DNA of 64,000 bases. It comes from DATJKD01 sp963728295. GTDB taxonomy: Bacteria; Pseudomonadota; Gammaproteobacteria; Steroidobacterales; Steroidobacteraceae. Shown here one piece after another: positions 1 through 9,632 of this stretch (position 1 is the stretch's first letter; every line of letters starts with the position of its first letter). Made by a program: the position numbers and the translations under genes. The stretch is from assembly GCA_963728295.1 (NCBI GenBank), contig CAVSKB010000011.1:558001-622000 (forward strand), read 5' to 3'. The notes below the pieces were generated by a model. It was not told the DNA's origin. It made no database searches and saw only the letters and a list, made by a program, of their open reading frames with translations.

Positions 1-18
1 TGCTAGCATGCGCTGCCG

Positions 19-1068
19 ATGCTGCGCAGCGAGTTCGCGTACGACCTTCCCGACGAGTTGATCGCGCGCTATCCCTGTGAACGGCGCTGCGACAGCCGGC
101 TGCTTCATCTTGACGGTAACGCGGGCACGATCGTCGATCGGAACTTCACCGATCTGCCCGCGCTGCTGCGCAAGGGCGACCTGCTCGTCTTCAACGACAC
201 CCGCGTGCTGCCCGCGCGGCTGCATGGAGTCAAGGACAGCGGCGGGCGCATCGAGCTGTTGCTCGAGCGCGTTGTCGATACGCACCGTGTCCTGGCGCAG
301 CTTCGCGCCAGCAAGCCGCCGCGCCCAGGCTCGGGGCTCATGCTCGCGGGGGAACATCGCGCCATCGTGGCGGGTCGGCGTGACGAATTCTGGGAGGTCC
401 GCTTCGAGGACGAGGCGCTGGCGGTCTTCGAACGGCACGGCGAGATCCCGCTGCCGCCCTATCTTCACCGCGCCGCCGAGGCGATCGACCGCGAGCGCTA
501 TCAGACGGTCTATGCGCGGGTGCCGGGCGCCGTGGCGGCGCCGACCGCGGGTCTGCATTTCGACGCTGCCCTGCTCGAACGCTGTACCGCCGCGGGGATC
601 TCCGCCGCGCATCTGACGCTGCACGTGGGTGCGGGCACGTTTCAGCCGGTGCGCGCGGACGAGCTCGATGCGCACCACATGCATTCCGAGGTGATGAGCG
701 TTTCGGCGGCGCTCTGCGCGCAGGTCGCGAAGGCACGGGGTCAGGGTGGCCGGGTCATCGCGGTCGGCACGACCAGCGTGCGCGCCCTCGAGTCCGCCGC
801 CGCTGGCGGTAAGCTGGCGCCGCATGAGGGCGAGACGCGACTCTTCATCCGGCCCGGTCATCGCTTTCGGGTGGTCGACGCCCTGCTGACGAACTTCCAT
901 CTGCCGGAATCGAGTCTGCTCATGCTGGTGTGCGCCTTCGCCGGGCGCCAGCGCGTGCTGAACGCATACCGGCATGCGGTCGGCAACCGGTATCGATTCT
1001 TCAGCTACGGCGACGCGATGTTCGTCGAGCCGGACCGCGTTGCGATCGCGCCGCGGGATCCCCCATGA
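19..1068 (+). CDS. queA: S-adenosylmethionine:tRNA ribosyltransferase-isomerase QueA
   Basis: QueA transfers and isomerises the ribosyl group of S-adenosylmethionine onto preQ1 at tRNA position 34, giving epoxyqueuosine in the cytoplasm. The 349-residue protein is full length for the family and reads intact. It shows the family blocks DLLVFNDTRVLPARLHG (about residues 55-71), GAVAAPTAGLHFD, LHVGAGTFQPV, GTTSVRALESAA and DALLTNFHLPESSLLMLVCAFAG. The ATG at 19 puts the conserved YDLPDELIA segment close to the N terminus. Its stop overlaps the tgt start (ATGA at 1065-1068), so the two queuosine genes are probably translationally coupled. The promoter would lie upstream of the window edge. Confidence 0.96.
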   Translation: MLRSEFAYDLPDELIARYPCERRCDSRLLHLDGNAGTIVDRNFTDLPALLRKGDLLVFNDTRVLPARLHGVKDSGGRIELLLERVVDTHRVLAQLRASKPPRPGSGLMLAGEHRAIVAGRRDEFWEVRFEDEALAVFERHGEIPLPPYLHRAAEAIDRERYQTVYARVPGAVAAPTAGLHFDAALLERCTAAGISAAHLTLHVGAGTFQPVRADELDAHHMHSEVMSVSAALCAQVAKARGQGGRVIAVGTTSVRALESAAAGGKLAPHEGETRLFIRPGHRFRVVDALLTNFHLPESSLLMLVCAFAGRQRVLNAYRHAVGNRYRFFSYGDAMFVEPDRVAIAPRDPP

Positions 1069-2207
1069 ACTTCGAGCTGCTGACGCAGGACGGCCGGGCC
1101 CGGCGCGGCCGGCTCGGTCTTGCCCGCGGGACCGTGGAGACGCCCGCCTTCATGCCGGTCGGCACGTACGGAACCGTCAAGGCCATGACGCCCGAGGAGC
1201 TCAAGGGTCTCGGGGCGCAGATCGTGCTCGGAAACACCTTTCACCTGATGCTGCGCCCGGGACCCGAGGTGATCGCCGCGCACGGCGGGCTGCATCGGTT
1301 CATGAACTGGCCGGGGCCGATACTCACCGACTCCGGCGGATTCCAGGTATGGAGTCTTGCGGAGCTGCGCAAGCTCACGGAGGAGGGCGTGCGGTTCCGT
1401 TCACCCGTCAACGGCGACCCGTTGCTGCTGACGCCGGAGAGCTCGATCGCGGTGCAGACCGCACTCGATGCCGACGTCGTGATGGTGTTCGACGAATGCA
1501 CGCCGTACCCGGCCAGCGAGACCGTCGCTCGAGACTCGATGGAGCTGTCGGCGCGCTGGGCGGCACGGAGCCGGTCCGAGTTCGATCGTCTGGGCAATGC
1601 GAACGCGCTCTTCGGGATCGTGCAGGGCGGAACGTGGCTTTCGCTCCGCGCCGCCTCGCTCGAATCGCTGACCGGCATCCGGTTCGACGGCTATGCGATC
1701 GGCGGCCTTGCGGTCGGCGAGCCGGCCGAAGAGCGCGAGTCCGTGCTCGAGGCACTCGACCCGCTGATGCCCGCCGATCGACCCCGGTACCTGATGGGGG
1801 TCGGCACGCCGGCCGACATCGTCCGGGCCGTGGCGCGCGGCATCGACATGTTCGACTGCGTCATGCCGACGCGGAACGCGCGCAACGGTCACCTGTTCAC
1901 TACCGCCGGAGTCGTCCGGATACGCAACTCCGCGCATCAGACGGACCTGGGACCGCTCGACCCGGGCTGCGATTGCTATGCCTGTCGGCACTACAGCCGC
2001 GCCTATTTGCGTCATCTCGACCGCTGCAATGAGATCCTGGGCGCGCGCCTCAATACGATCCACAACCTGCACTACTACCTCGGCCTGATGGGCCGGATCC
2101 GCGCCGCCATCGAGGCCGGCCGGTATGCCGAGTTCCAGCGAGCGTTTCTCTCCGGCCCGGAGGGGAAGGCTGTTGCCGTCGGCAGTTCGCCGGGCGCTCG
2201 GGTATAA
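1065..2207 (+). CDS. tgt: queuine tRNA-guanine transglycosylase Tgt
   Basis: Tgt exchanges guanine-34 for preQ1 in tRNAs with GUN anticodons, the step before QueA. The 380-residue protein is intact. Family landmarks are FMPVGTYGTVKAM near the N terminus, the active-site block LTDSGGFQVWSL, FGIVQGG, the YAIGGLAVGEP segment, MPTRNARNGHLFT, and the zinc site CDCYACRHYSRAYLRHL followed by the later histidine in TIHNLHYY. The start was chosen at the ATG inside the queA stop, because the residues upstream of it do not resemble Tgt and FELLTQDGRARRGRL is the usual beginning. The next gene, yajC, follows after 53 bases that hold a possible promoter. Confidence 0.96.
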   Translation: MNFELLTQDGRARRGRLGLARGTVETPAFMPVGTYGTVKAMTPEELKGLGAQIVLGNTFHLMLRPGPEVIAAHGGLHRFMNWPGPILTDSGGFQVWSLAELRKLTEEGVRFRSPVNGDPLLLTPESSIAVQTALDADVVMVFDECTPYPASETVARDSMELSARWAARSRSEFDRLGNANALFGIVQGGTWLSLRAASLESLTGIRFDGYAIGGLAVGEPAEERESVLEALDPLMPADRPRYLMGVGTPADIVRAVARGIDMFDCVMPTRNARNGHLFTTAGVVRIRNSAHQTDLGPLDPGCDCYACRHYSRAYLRHLDRCNEILGARLNTIHNLHYYLGLMGRIRAAIEAGRYAEFQRAFLSGPEGKAVAVGSSPGARV

Positions 2208-2208
2208 T
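2203..2208 (+). promoter_or_regulatory. possible -10 box ahead of yajC-secDF
   Basis: A perfect TATAAT overlaps the tgt stop codon and is followed by a GC-rich stretch and a T run. No convincing -35 lies 16-18 bases upstream, so this is suggestive only. If real, it would give yajC-secD-secF transcription independent of queA-tgt, with a leader of roughly 45 bases. Confidence 0.35.
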
Positions 2209-2260
2209 CGCCCGCCTTTTTTCCGACGCCCCCGGGGCGCGGTAGCACAGGAGTTCCCTG

Positions 2261-2593
2261 ATGGACTGGTTGATCGCGAGCGCTTCGGCCCAGACGGCCG
2301 GAGGCGCGGCCCCCGGTGGCGCATTCGTGCAGCTGTTGCCGCTGCTGCTGATCTTCGTCGTGTTCTATTTCCTTCTGATCCGGCCGCAGGCGAAGCGGGC
2401 CAAGGAGCACCGTTCGATGGTGAGCGCCCTCGCCGTGGGCGACGAGGTCGAAACGAGCGGTGGAATTCTCGGCAGGGTCACTGAAATCGGCGAGCAGTTC
2501 CTGACGGTCGAGATCGCCGACAACGTCCGGGTCAAGGTCCAGCGCCAGACGATCACCCGCGTCCTGCCCAAGGGCACGCTCAAGAGCGCCTGA
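2261..2593 (+). CDS. yajC: preprotein translocase subunit YajC
   Basis: YajC is a small single-span inner-membrane protein that associates with SecDF and the SecYEG translocon. The 110-residue protein has the usual layout: a short periplasmic N terminus, one hydrophobic helix (VQLLPLLLIFVVFYFLLI, about residues 23-40), the invariant RPQAKRAKEH turn, and a cytoplasmic domain with GDEVETSGGILGRV. Length is typical. It directly precedes secD, the conserved yajC-secD-secF order. A purine-rich ribosome-binding site (CAGGAG) lies about 8 bases before the ATG. Confidence 0.95.
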   Translation: MDWLIASASAQTAGGAAPGGAFVQLLPLLLIFVVFYFLLIRPQAKRAKEHRSMVSALAVGDEVETSGGILGRVTEIGEQFLTVEIADNVRVKVQRQTITRVLPKGTLKSA

Positions 2594-2611
2594 GCCCGCG
2601 GAAGCCCAAAA

Positions 2612-4472
2612 ATGCACAGTTACCCGGCCTGGAAGGTCTGGCTGGTCGCGATTGTCTTGTTCGTGGCGGCATTGTTCGCGCTGCCGAACCTGTACGGCGA
2701 TGCACCGGCGCTGCAACTCTCCCGCAACGATCGCGCTCGCGGTCACGGAGGCCGACCGCGGATCGGTGACGGCGACGCTCGCCGGGAAGAAGATCCCGAT
2801 CGAGGCGTCCTACCTGTCCGAGGATCGGCTGGTGCTGCGGTTTCATACGGTGGAACAGCAGCTCGTGGCGCGCGACGTGCTGCAGGAGTCCATGGGCGAG
2901 GACTACCTCGTCGCGCTGTCGCACGTGCCGCGTACACCTGGCTGGGTGCGAGCCATTGGATTGAAGCCGATGAGCCTCGGCCTCGACCTGCGCGGCGGCG
3001 TGCACTTTCTCTACGAGGTGGACGTTGCTGGCGCGGTGAAACAGCTCCTCTCGGGCATGGAGCGCGACTACCGCACCCTGCTTCGCCACGAGCGGATCCC
3101 GTTCACCGGGGTTCGCAACAACGGCGTCGACACCGTGACGATGGAGCTGCGCTCGGCCACGGATGCGGAGCGGGCCACCGCGGCGATCCGCAGACAGGAT
3201 CCGACCCTGTCCGTCACCACCAGCGCCACGGGCGAGGCAGCGGCGCTCACGGTCAAGCTCGGGCCCGACCACATCCGCCAGCGGCAGGATTTCGCAATCG
3301 AGCAGAACATCACGACGCTGCGCAACCGTGTCGACGAGCTGGGCGTTGCCGAGCCGATCGTGGCGCGGCAGGGGCTCAACCGCATACTCGTGCAGCTGCC
3401 CGGCGTTCAGGACCCGAACGAGGCGCTGCGCGTGCTTGGCGCGACCGCGACGCTCGAGTTCCGGCTGGTCGACGACCAGAACGACCCCGCCGAGGCGGAG
3501 CGCCTCAAGCGCGCGCCGCTCGGTTCGAGACTCTACCAGCGGCGTGACGGCGGGCCGGTGCTGCTCAGGCGGGAGGTCATCGCCTCGGGCGAGCAGCTCG
3601 TGGATGCGAGCTCCGGGTTCAGCGAGGGTCAGCCCGCAGTGTTCGTCAAGCTCGACGCCCGCGGCGCCGCCGAGATGCTCGAGACCACGCGGACGCACCT
3701 CGGCCGGCCGATGGCCGTGGTATTCATCGAGAAGAAGCGGCTGACCGAACAGCAGCAATGCCGGGGCGTGCGTTCGGGCACCGAATGCACCGAGGAGGAG
3801 GTCATCAGCGTCGCGACCATCCAGGGCGTGTTCGGCAGCAATTTCCAGATCACCGGGCTCATGGCGGGCGAGGCGCGAGAGCTGGCTCTGCTGCTCCGAG
3901 CCGGCTCGCTGGCTGCGCCGCTCTACATCGTCGAGCAGCGCACGGTCGGTCCGAGCCTCGGACAGGACAACATCGACCGCGGCCTGCAGGCGCTCGTCAT
4001 CGGCATGGTCGGGATGTTCGTGTTCCTCATCACCTACTACCGCTGGTTCGGCGTCGTCGCGAGCCTGGTGCTCATCACCAACATGGTGATGCTCACCGCG
4101 CTGATGTCGCTCTTCCAGGCGACCTTGTCGCTGCCCGGCATCGCGGGAATCGTGCTCACGGTCGGCATGGCCGCGGACGCCAACGTCCTGATCTACGAGC
4201 GCATCCGCGAGGAGCTCCGCAACGGCATGAGTCCGAACGCGGCGATCAACGCGGGTTTCGACAAGGCGTTCTCCGCCATCGCCGACTCGAACGTCACCAC
4301 CTTGATCGCCGGCATCGTGCTGCTTACCTTCGGTACGGGACCGGTGCGCGGCTTCGCGGTTACTCTGTGCCTCGGTATCGCCACTTCGATGTTCACGGCG
4401 ATCATGGGAAGCCGGGCGCTGATCCACCTGATCTGGGGACGTCGGCGCAAGCTGGCGTCCCTGCCGATCTGA
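2612..4472 (+). CDS. secD: protein translocase subunit SecD (one frameshift in this sequence)
   Basis: SecD is an RND-like inner-membrane subunit that uses the proton gradient to help pull exported proteins across the membrane. The N-terminal helix (WKVWLVAIVLFVAALFALPN) begins at the ATG at 2612. The frame breaks in a CCC run at 2721-2723. Dropping one C joins it to ALAVTEADRGSV and the rest of the protein, giving about 619 residues, normal for SecD. Conserved parts include LGLDLRGGVHFLYEVD, the periplasmic P1 region, ITGLMAGEARELALLLRAGSLAAP, and the membrane region with GIVLTVGMAADANVLIYERIREE. The single extra base is probably a sequence error, since SecDF is conserved here as an operon. 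Confidence 0.9.
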
Positions 4473-4484
4473 GGAGCCGTCGCC

Positions 4485-5426
4485 ATGGAATTCTTCAAGA
4501 AGAAGACAAACATCCGCTTCATGGATGGCCGGCGCTGGTCGTACACGGTGTCCGGGATCCTGATCATCGGCTCGCTGCTGCTGCTCGCCTTCCGCGGGCT
4601 CAACTTCGGCATCGATTTCACTGGTGGCGTGGTGATTGAGCTTGCGTTCCCCGAGGCCGTGGAAATCGACCGCGTACGCTCGGCGCTCGCAGGAGGCGGG
4701 CTATGGCGAGGCGTCAGTGCAGAGCTTCGGCACGACGCGTGACGTGCTGGTGCGCGTGCTTCCGGAGCAGGGCAAGGACGTCAACCAGGTGAGCGAGGGC
4801 GTGCTCGACGCGATCCGCAGCTACGCGCCGGGTGTCGAGCTGCGGCGCACCGAGGTAGTCGGCGCGCAGGTCGGCACGCGAGCTCGCCGAGAAGGGCGCG
4901 CTCGCCGCGATCTTCACGTTCATCTGATGATCCTGCGATCTATATCGCGTTGCGTTTCCAGTGGAAGCTTGGCCTGGGCTCGGTGATCGCGGCGCTGCAC
5001 GACCCGATAGTGGTGCTGGGATTCTTCGCCGCGACCCAGATGACCTTCGATCTGCCGACCCTGGCGGCGATCCTCGCGGTCGTCGGCTACTCGCTGAACG
5101 ACACCGTCGTCGTCTTCGACCGCATCCGCGAGCGCTTTACGCTGAGCCGCAAGGATCCACCCGCGAAAGTCATCGACACGGCCGTCAACGAGACGCTGTC
5201 GCGCACACTTATGACCAGCGTGACGACCATGATGGCGGTGATGTCGCTGCTGATATTCGGCGGCGACGTTCTCAAGGGCTTTGCCACTGCGCTCGCGATC
5301 GGCGTGGTGGTGGGCACCTTCTCGTCGATTTACGTGGCGAGCGCGATCGCGCTCGACCTGAAACTGACGGCGCGCGATCTCATGCCCGCCCAACGAGAGA
5401 AGGGCGACGTGGACGCACTTCCCTGA
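4485..5426 (+). CDS. secF: protein translocase subunit SecF (four indels in this sequence)
   Basis: SecF is the partner of SecD. Recognisable pieces in order are FGIDFTGGVVIELAFPE (first frame), EAGYGEASVQSFGTTRDV and VELRRTEVVGAQVG (second frame), ELAEKGALAAIFTFI (third frame), and from about 4940 LGSVIAALHDPIVVLGFF and VVGYSLNDTVVVFDRIRE to the C terminus. Apparent breaks are an extra base near 4692, an extra base near 4875, and two missing bases near 4925 and 4936. With these corrected the protein is about 313 residues, slightly short of the E. coli protein. Four indels in 250 bases is the densest cluster in the window. Error is likeliest, but a real lesion cannot be excluded from this sequence. 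Confidence 0.85.
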
Positions 5427-5466
5427 GCGCCTCGCCGCACCGACGCGAACCTGAGGGTGCGCGCCC

Positions 5467-6438
5467 ATGACCGAGCTGGTCTGGGTCGCGTTCCTCGCGC
5501 TGTTCCTGACGCTGCTGGTGATCGACCTGAGCGTCCTGCATCGGGAGGCGGCGGTGCTCTCGGTCAAGGAGGCGCTCTTCTGGACGCTGGTGTGGGTGGG
5601 CGTCTCGTTCTCCTTCACCTTCGCCATCTACGGGTTGTACGAGCACCGCTGGTTCGGCTTCGAACCCGGTCCCGGCGTGGCGTCGGGCTCGGACGCGGTC
5701 GTCCAGTACGTGACGGGCTACCTGCTCGAATGGTCGCTCTCGGTCGACAACATCTTCGTCATCGCGCTGATCTTCTCTTACCTGAAGATCCCGGTTCTAT
5801 ACCAGTACCGGGTACTGTTCTGGGGGATCGTCGGTGCGATCGTGCTGCGCGGCCTGATGATCGCGGCGGGCACGGCGCTGGTGCACAAGTTCGACTGGAT
5901 GTTCTACGTCTTCGGCGGGATCCTGCTCGTCTCGGCGCTCAGGATGCTGAAGCCCGACGCCGAGGAGGCCGACGTCGCCAACAGCTGGCCGGTGCGGCTG
6001 GTTCGGCGGGTGATGCCCGTGACCTCGGAGATCACGACCTCGAAGTTCATGCTGCGCCAGGACGGCAAGCTCCATGCCACTCCGCTGCTCGTCGCGCTCG
6101 TGATCGTGGACATCACGGACGTGGTGTTCGCGGTCGATTCGATTCCCGCGATCCTTGCGGTCACCCGTGATCCGTTCCTGGTCTTCACTTCGAATGCGTT
6201 CGCGATCCTTGGCCTGCGCGCGCTCTATTTCGCGGTAGCCGGGCTGATGGCGATGTTCCGCTACCTGAAGTACAGCCTGGTGCTGATCCTTGCCTTCGTC
6301 GGCGTGAAGATGCTGCTGGTCAACCACTACCACGTGCCGAACCTGATGTCGCTCGGGATCATCGTCGCGACACTCGCCGCCGGCGTGCTCGCCTCGCTGT
6401 GGGCGACCCGCCGCGAGGGCGAGACGGAACGAAGCTGA
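5467..6438 (+). CDS. TerC/Alx-family integral membrane protein
   Basis: This 323-residue protein belongs to the TerC family (Alx/YgjT-like), multi-span membrane proteins linked to manganese export and metal insertion into exported proteins. It has about nine hydrophobic segments and the two acidic intramembrane signatures of the family: EWSLSVDNIFVIALIF (about residues 92-107) and VDITDVVFAVDSIPAI. The length is the same as E. coli Alx. It starts 40 bases after secF in the same direction, so it may be read with the sec genes. The upstream gap is far too short for the manganese riboswitch (yybP-ykoY) that precedes alx in other bacteria, and none is seen. Confidence 0.85.
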   Translation: MTELVWVAFLALFLTLLVIDLSVLHREAAVLSVKEALFWTLVWVGVSFSFTFAIYGLYEHRWFGFEPGPGVASGSDAVVQYVTGYLLEWSLSVDNIFVIALIFSYLKIPVLYQYRVLFWGIVGAIVLRGLMIAAGTALVHKFDWMFYVFGGILLVSALRMLKPDAEEADVANSWPVRLVRRVMPVTSEITTSKFMLRQDGKLHATPLLVALVIVDITDVVFAVDSIPAILAVTRDPFLVFTSNAFAILGLRALYFAVAGLMAMFRYLKYSLVLILAFVGVKMLLVNHYHVPNLMSLGIIVATLAAGVLASLWATRREGETERS

Positions 6439-6448
6439 CCCCGCCGGG

Positions 6449-7909
6449 CTAGCGACCTTCGGCGCGCAGCGTGCTGTGGCGGTAGCCGTAGAAGAAGTAG
6501 ATCACCAGTCCAATCGCGGTCCACGCGACCAGCCGAATCCAGGTGTCGCGCGGCAGTGCGAAGATCATCGCGATGCAGATGATCGAGCCCAGGCTGCAGA
6601 CGACCCACGGCATTGGCACGCGGAACGGACGCGGAATCTCAGGTCGCGTATAGCGCAGCACGAGCACGCCGATGCAGACCGTCGTGAACGCGAGCAAGGT
6701 GCCGATCGACACCAGCTCACCGAGGATCGTGACCGGCAAGAGTCCAGCGATGAGCGCCGCGAGGAAGCCGGTGATCAGCGTGCCGATGTAAGGAGTGCGG
6801 TATTTCGGGTGCACCTTCCGGAAGAGCGGCGGAAGCAGCCCGTCGCGGGACATGCAATAGAAAATCCGCGGCTGACCCAGCATCATCACCAGGATCACGG
6901 AGGTCATGCCGGCAATCGCACCGGCCTTGATGAATCCCGCCAGCCAGGCGAGCTGCGGGTAGCGGTCGAGCGCGACGGCGATCGGCGCCGGCGAGTCGAG
7001 CTCCGGGTACGGGACCATCCCTGTGAGCACCGCAGATACGGCTACGTAGAGCACCGTGCAGATTGCAAGGCTGCCGAGTATGCCGATCGGCATGTCGCGC
7101 TGGGGGTTCTTCGCTTCCTGCGCAGCAGTCGACACCGCGTCGAAGCCTATGTAGGCGAAGAAGATGATGCCCGCGCCCTGGACGATGCCGCTCCAGCCAA
7201 ACCGGCCGAACTCGCCGGTGTTGGGCGGTATGAAGGGATGCCAGTTCGCGCCGCTGACGTACCAGACGCCGAAGCCCAGGAACAGCAGGATCACCGTGAC
7301 CTTGATGGCGACCACGAACGCGTTGAAGCGCGCCGACTGCTGGATGCCGACGTAGCAGAGCGCCGTGATGGCTGCCACGACCAGCACGGCGGGTAGATTG
7401 ATGAGTGCCCCGGTGCGCACGATCTCGTAGTGCCCCGCGCCCTTGGTGAACGGCGCGTTGGTGAGCGCGTCGGGCAGCTGAACGCCGAACTGCTCGACCA
7501 GGCTCACGACGTAGCCCGACCACCCGACCGCCACCGTCGAGGCCGCGAACAGGTACTCGAGGATCAGGTTCCAGCCGATGAACCAGGCGACGAACTCGCC
7601 GAGCGTCGCGTAGGAATAGGAATAGGCACTTCCGGACACGGGAATCATCGCGGCGAACTCCGCGTAGCAGAGCCCCGCGAAGGCGCAGCCCAGCCCGGCG
7701 ACGATGAACGACAGCATCAGCGCGGGGCCCGCCTGGTTCGCCGCCACCGTGCCGGTCAGCACGAAAATGCCGGTGCCGATGACGGCGCCGATGCCGAGCA
7801 GCACCAGCGCCCGGGCGTCGAGCGTGCGATTGAGTTCGTTGGAGGCTCCGAAGCTGCAGAGATCGGCGACCGACCTGGTCGAGAACAGGCGGACGAGGCT
7901 GGTAGCCAT
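6449..7909 (-). CDS. APC-superfamily amino acid permease
   Basis: A 486-residue transporter with about 12-14 membrane segments that resembles the cationic amino acid transporter branch of the APC superfamily. The first helix carries the signature GIGAVIGTGIFVLTG (about residues 38-52), followed by GLCYAEFAAMIPVSGSAYSY and later FFAYIGFDAVSTAAQEAKNP. These are binding-site and family motifs, but substrate cannot be read from them. It converges on terC with a 10-base gap and lies upstream of nothing that would name its substrate. suhB, on the same strand, ends 88 bases before its start. Confidence 0.85.
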   Translation of the reverse strand: MATSLVRLFSTRSVADLCSFGASNELNRTLDARALVLLGIGAVIGTGIFVLTGTVAANQAGPALMLSFIVAGLGCAFAGLCYAEFAAMIPVSGSAYSYSYATLGEFVAWFIGWNLILEYLFAASTVAVGWSGYVVSLVEQFGVQLPDALTNAPFTKGAGHYEIVRTGALINLPAVLVVAAITALCYVGIQQSARFNAFVVAIKVTVILLFLGFGVWYVSGANWHPFIPPNTGEFGRFGWSGIVQGAGIIFFAYIGFDAVSTAAQEAKNPQRDMPIGILGSLAICTVLYVAVSAVLTGMVPYPELDSPAPIAVALDRYPQLAWLAGFIKAGAIAGMTSVILVMMLGQPRIFYCMSRDGLLPPLFRKVHPKYRTPYIGTLITGFLAALIAGLLPVTILGELVSIGTLLAFTTVCIGVLVLRYTRPEIPRPFRVPMPWVVCSLGSIICIAMIFALPRDTWIRLVAWTAIGLVIYFFYGYRHSTLRAEGR

Positions 7910-7997
7910 GGGTGTGCTCGCGCGCGTATGGCGCCCGGTCAGGGCGATGGCGCCGGAATGTACTGGAAGCCGGCCGCCCCCGATAGGGGCCCGCGTA

Positions 7998-8798
7998 TCA
8001 GACCTCGCGCAAGCCCGCCGGTATGTGTGGTCCCAGGCACTCGATCATCGCCTCGAATACCTTGGGTGTCCCCGCAAGGATATTGCCGCGCTGCCGGTAT
8101 TCGCCGCCGGTGAGGTTGCCGACGCGTCCGCCCGCCTCGGTGATCAGCAGCGTGCCCGCCGCGGTATCCCACGCGTTGAGACCGATCTCCCAGAACGCAT
8201 CGAGCCGGCCGGCTGCGACATAAGCCAGATCGAGCGCGGCAGCGCCGGGACGGCGGATGCCGGCCGTCTGCTCGATGACAGCGCGCAGCATCGCCATGTA
8301 GCCGTCCAACCACTCGACGTTCGAGCGGTACGGGAAACCCGTGCCGACCAGCGCGCCTTCCAGCGTCACCTGCCGGCTGACCCGGATGCGCTTGCCGTCG
8401 AGCTGAGCGCCGTCGCCTCGCGACGCCGTGTACAGTTCCTGGCGCATCGGGTCGTAGACGACGCCGTGCTCGAGCCGGCCGCGCCGCTCGACCGCAAGCG
8501 AGACCGCGAACACCGGGAACCCGTGCAGGAAGTTGGTGGTGCCGTCGAGCGGGTCGATGATCCAGACGAATTCGTCGCCGCCGCTGCGTCCGGATTCCTC
8601 GCCGAGAAACCCGTGATCCGGATGCGTGCGCCGGATCGTCTCGATGATGTCGCGCTCGGCGAGCTGATCCACCTCGGTGACGAAGTCGTTGCGGCTCTTG
8701 GAGCGCACGCCCAGCGTGGGTACCCGATCGACGTTGCGGACGATCAGGTCACCGGCGCGCCGCGCCGCACGCACGGCGATGTTGAGCATTGGCTGCAT
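7998..8798 (-). CDS. suhB: inositol-1-monophosphatase family protein SuhB
   Basis: SuhB is a magnesium-dependent inositol monophosphatase that in Enterobacteria also acts as an RNA polymerase/Nus factor in rRNA transcription. The 266-residue protein is full length. The metal-binding sites are visible: the EE pair in FLGEESG (about 65-71), the core DPLDGTTNFLHGFPVF (about 82-97) and the C-terminal WDTAAGTLLITEAGG. The start MQPMLNIAVRAARRAGDLI matches the usual SuhB N terminus. It is divergent from trmJ with 78 bases between them, the same suhB/trmJ arrangement found in E. coli. Confidence 0.94.
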   Translation of the reverse strand: MQPMLNIAVRAARRAGDLIVRNVDRVPTLGVRSKSRNDFVTEVDQLAERDIIETIRRTHPDHGFLGEESGRSGGDEFVWIIDPLDGTTNFLHGFPVFAVSLAVERRGRLEHGVVYDPMRQELYTASRGDGAQLDGKRIRVSRQVTLEGALVGTGFPYRSNVEWLDGYMAMLRAVIEQTAGIRRPGAAALDLAYVAAGRLDAFWEIGLNAWDTAAGTLLITEAGGRVGNLTGGEYRQRGNILAGTPKVFEAMIECLGPHIPAGLREV

Positions 8799-8862
8799 GG
8801 ACCTGTCCCGGGGTTACGATCGGCTTGCGAAAGAGCGGCGGGAGGGCCCGCCAAAGCGCGGC

Positions 8863-8868
8863 TAGAAT
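8863..8868 (+). promoter_or_regulatory. possible -10 box of trmJ, very close to its start codon
   Basis: TAGAAT (4-5 of 6 to consensus) lies only eight bases before the trmJ ATG at 8877. If it is the true -10 element, transcription would start within a few bases of the start codon and the message would be almost leaderless. No good -35 is evident. The same TAGAAT plus GC-rich discriminator recurs ahead of guaB and parE. Confidence 0.3.
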
Positions 8869-8876
8869 AGCAGAGC

Positions 8877-9632
8877 ATGAATGTCCGAATCGTCCTGGTC
8901 GGAGCGCGGCATCCGGGAAACATCGGCTCGACGGCGCGGGCGATGAAGACCATGGGGCTCTTCGATCTGGCACTGGTCGCGCCGGAGCGCTTCCCGGCGC
9001 CTGAGGCCGTGACGATGGCAGCCGCGGCCGACGACGTGCTCGCCCGCGCGAGAATCTTCGCGACCGTGCGCGAGGCCGTCGGCGACTGCGGGCTCATCGT
9101 GGGTACGACCGCGCGTGCGCGGCATCTGCCCTGGCGGATGGTCGAGCCACGCGAAGCGGCGCCGGAGATCGTCGCCGCTGCCGAACGCGCGACGGTGGCT
9201 CTCCTGTTCGGCGGGGAACGCACCGGTCTCTCGAACGACGATCTCGCGCAGTGTCAGCGGCTGCTCACAATCCCCTGCAACGAGGCCTACGAATCGCTGA
9301 ATCTCGCGATGGCGGTGCAGGTGGTCGCCTACGAGCTCTGGCTCGCGTCGCGCAAGCCGCGCGGCGGAGAGGGTACGGTCGCCGCCGCTCCGCATGCGAG
9401 CGCGCACGAAATGGAGCGGTTCTACGAGCAGCTCGCCGAGGTGCTGGACGAGATCGATTTCCGCGATCGCACCGGCAGCGGCAACCTGATGGCGCGGCTG
9501 CGGCGCTTCTTCAACCGCGCCGCGCCGGACGAGAACGAGATTCACATCCTGCGCGGAATCCTGACCGCGGTGCAGGGTCGGCGGCGTCGCGCGGGCGAGC
9601 CACATCGGGCGCGTGCTGCGCCCGGCACATGA
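8877..9632 (+). CDS. trmJ: tRNA (cytidine/uridine-32-2'-O-)-methyltransferase TrmJ
   Basis: TrmJ is a SPOUT-class methyltransferase that 2'-O-methylates residue 32 in the tRNA anticodon loop. The 251-residue protein is intact. It begins with VRIVLVGARHPGNIGSTARAMKTMG, and the knotted cofactor-binding region is VALLFGGERTGLSNDDL...IPCNEAYESLNLAMAVQVVAYE. The C-terminal part (from about residue 165) is the dimerisation extension, with HEMERFYEQLAEVLDEIDF. The stop overlaps the start of the cysteine desulfurase gene (ATGA at 9629-9632), mirroring the trmJ-isc neighbourhood of other gammaproteobacteria. Confidence 0.94.
   Translation: MNVRIVLVGARHPGNIGSTARAMKTMGLFDLALVAPERFPAPEAVTMAAAADDVLARARIFATVREAVGDCGLIVGTTARARHLPWRMVEPREAAPEIVAAAERATVALLFGGERTGLSNDDLAQCQRLLTIPCNEAYESLNLAMAVQVVAYELWLASRKPRGGEGTVAAAPHASAHEMERFYEQLAEVLDEIDFRDRTGSGNLMARLRRFFNRAAPDENEIHILRGILTAVQGRRRRAGEPHRARAAPGT

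Noticed and set aside
2580..4427. A 615-residue open frame antisense to secD
   Set aside because: Mirror of secD codons; no motif and no independent start signal.
5427..5466. Manganese (yybP-ykoY) riboswitch ahead of the TerC gene
   Set aside because: The 40-base gap cannot hold the aptamer.
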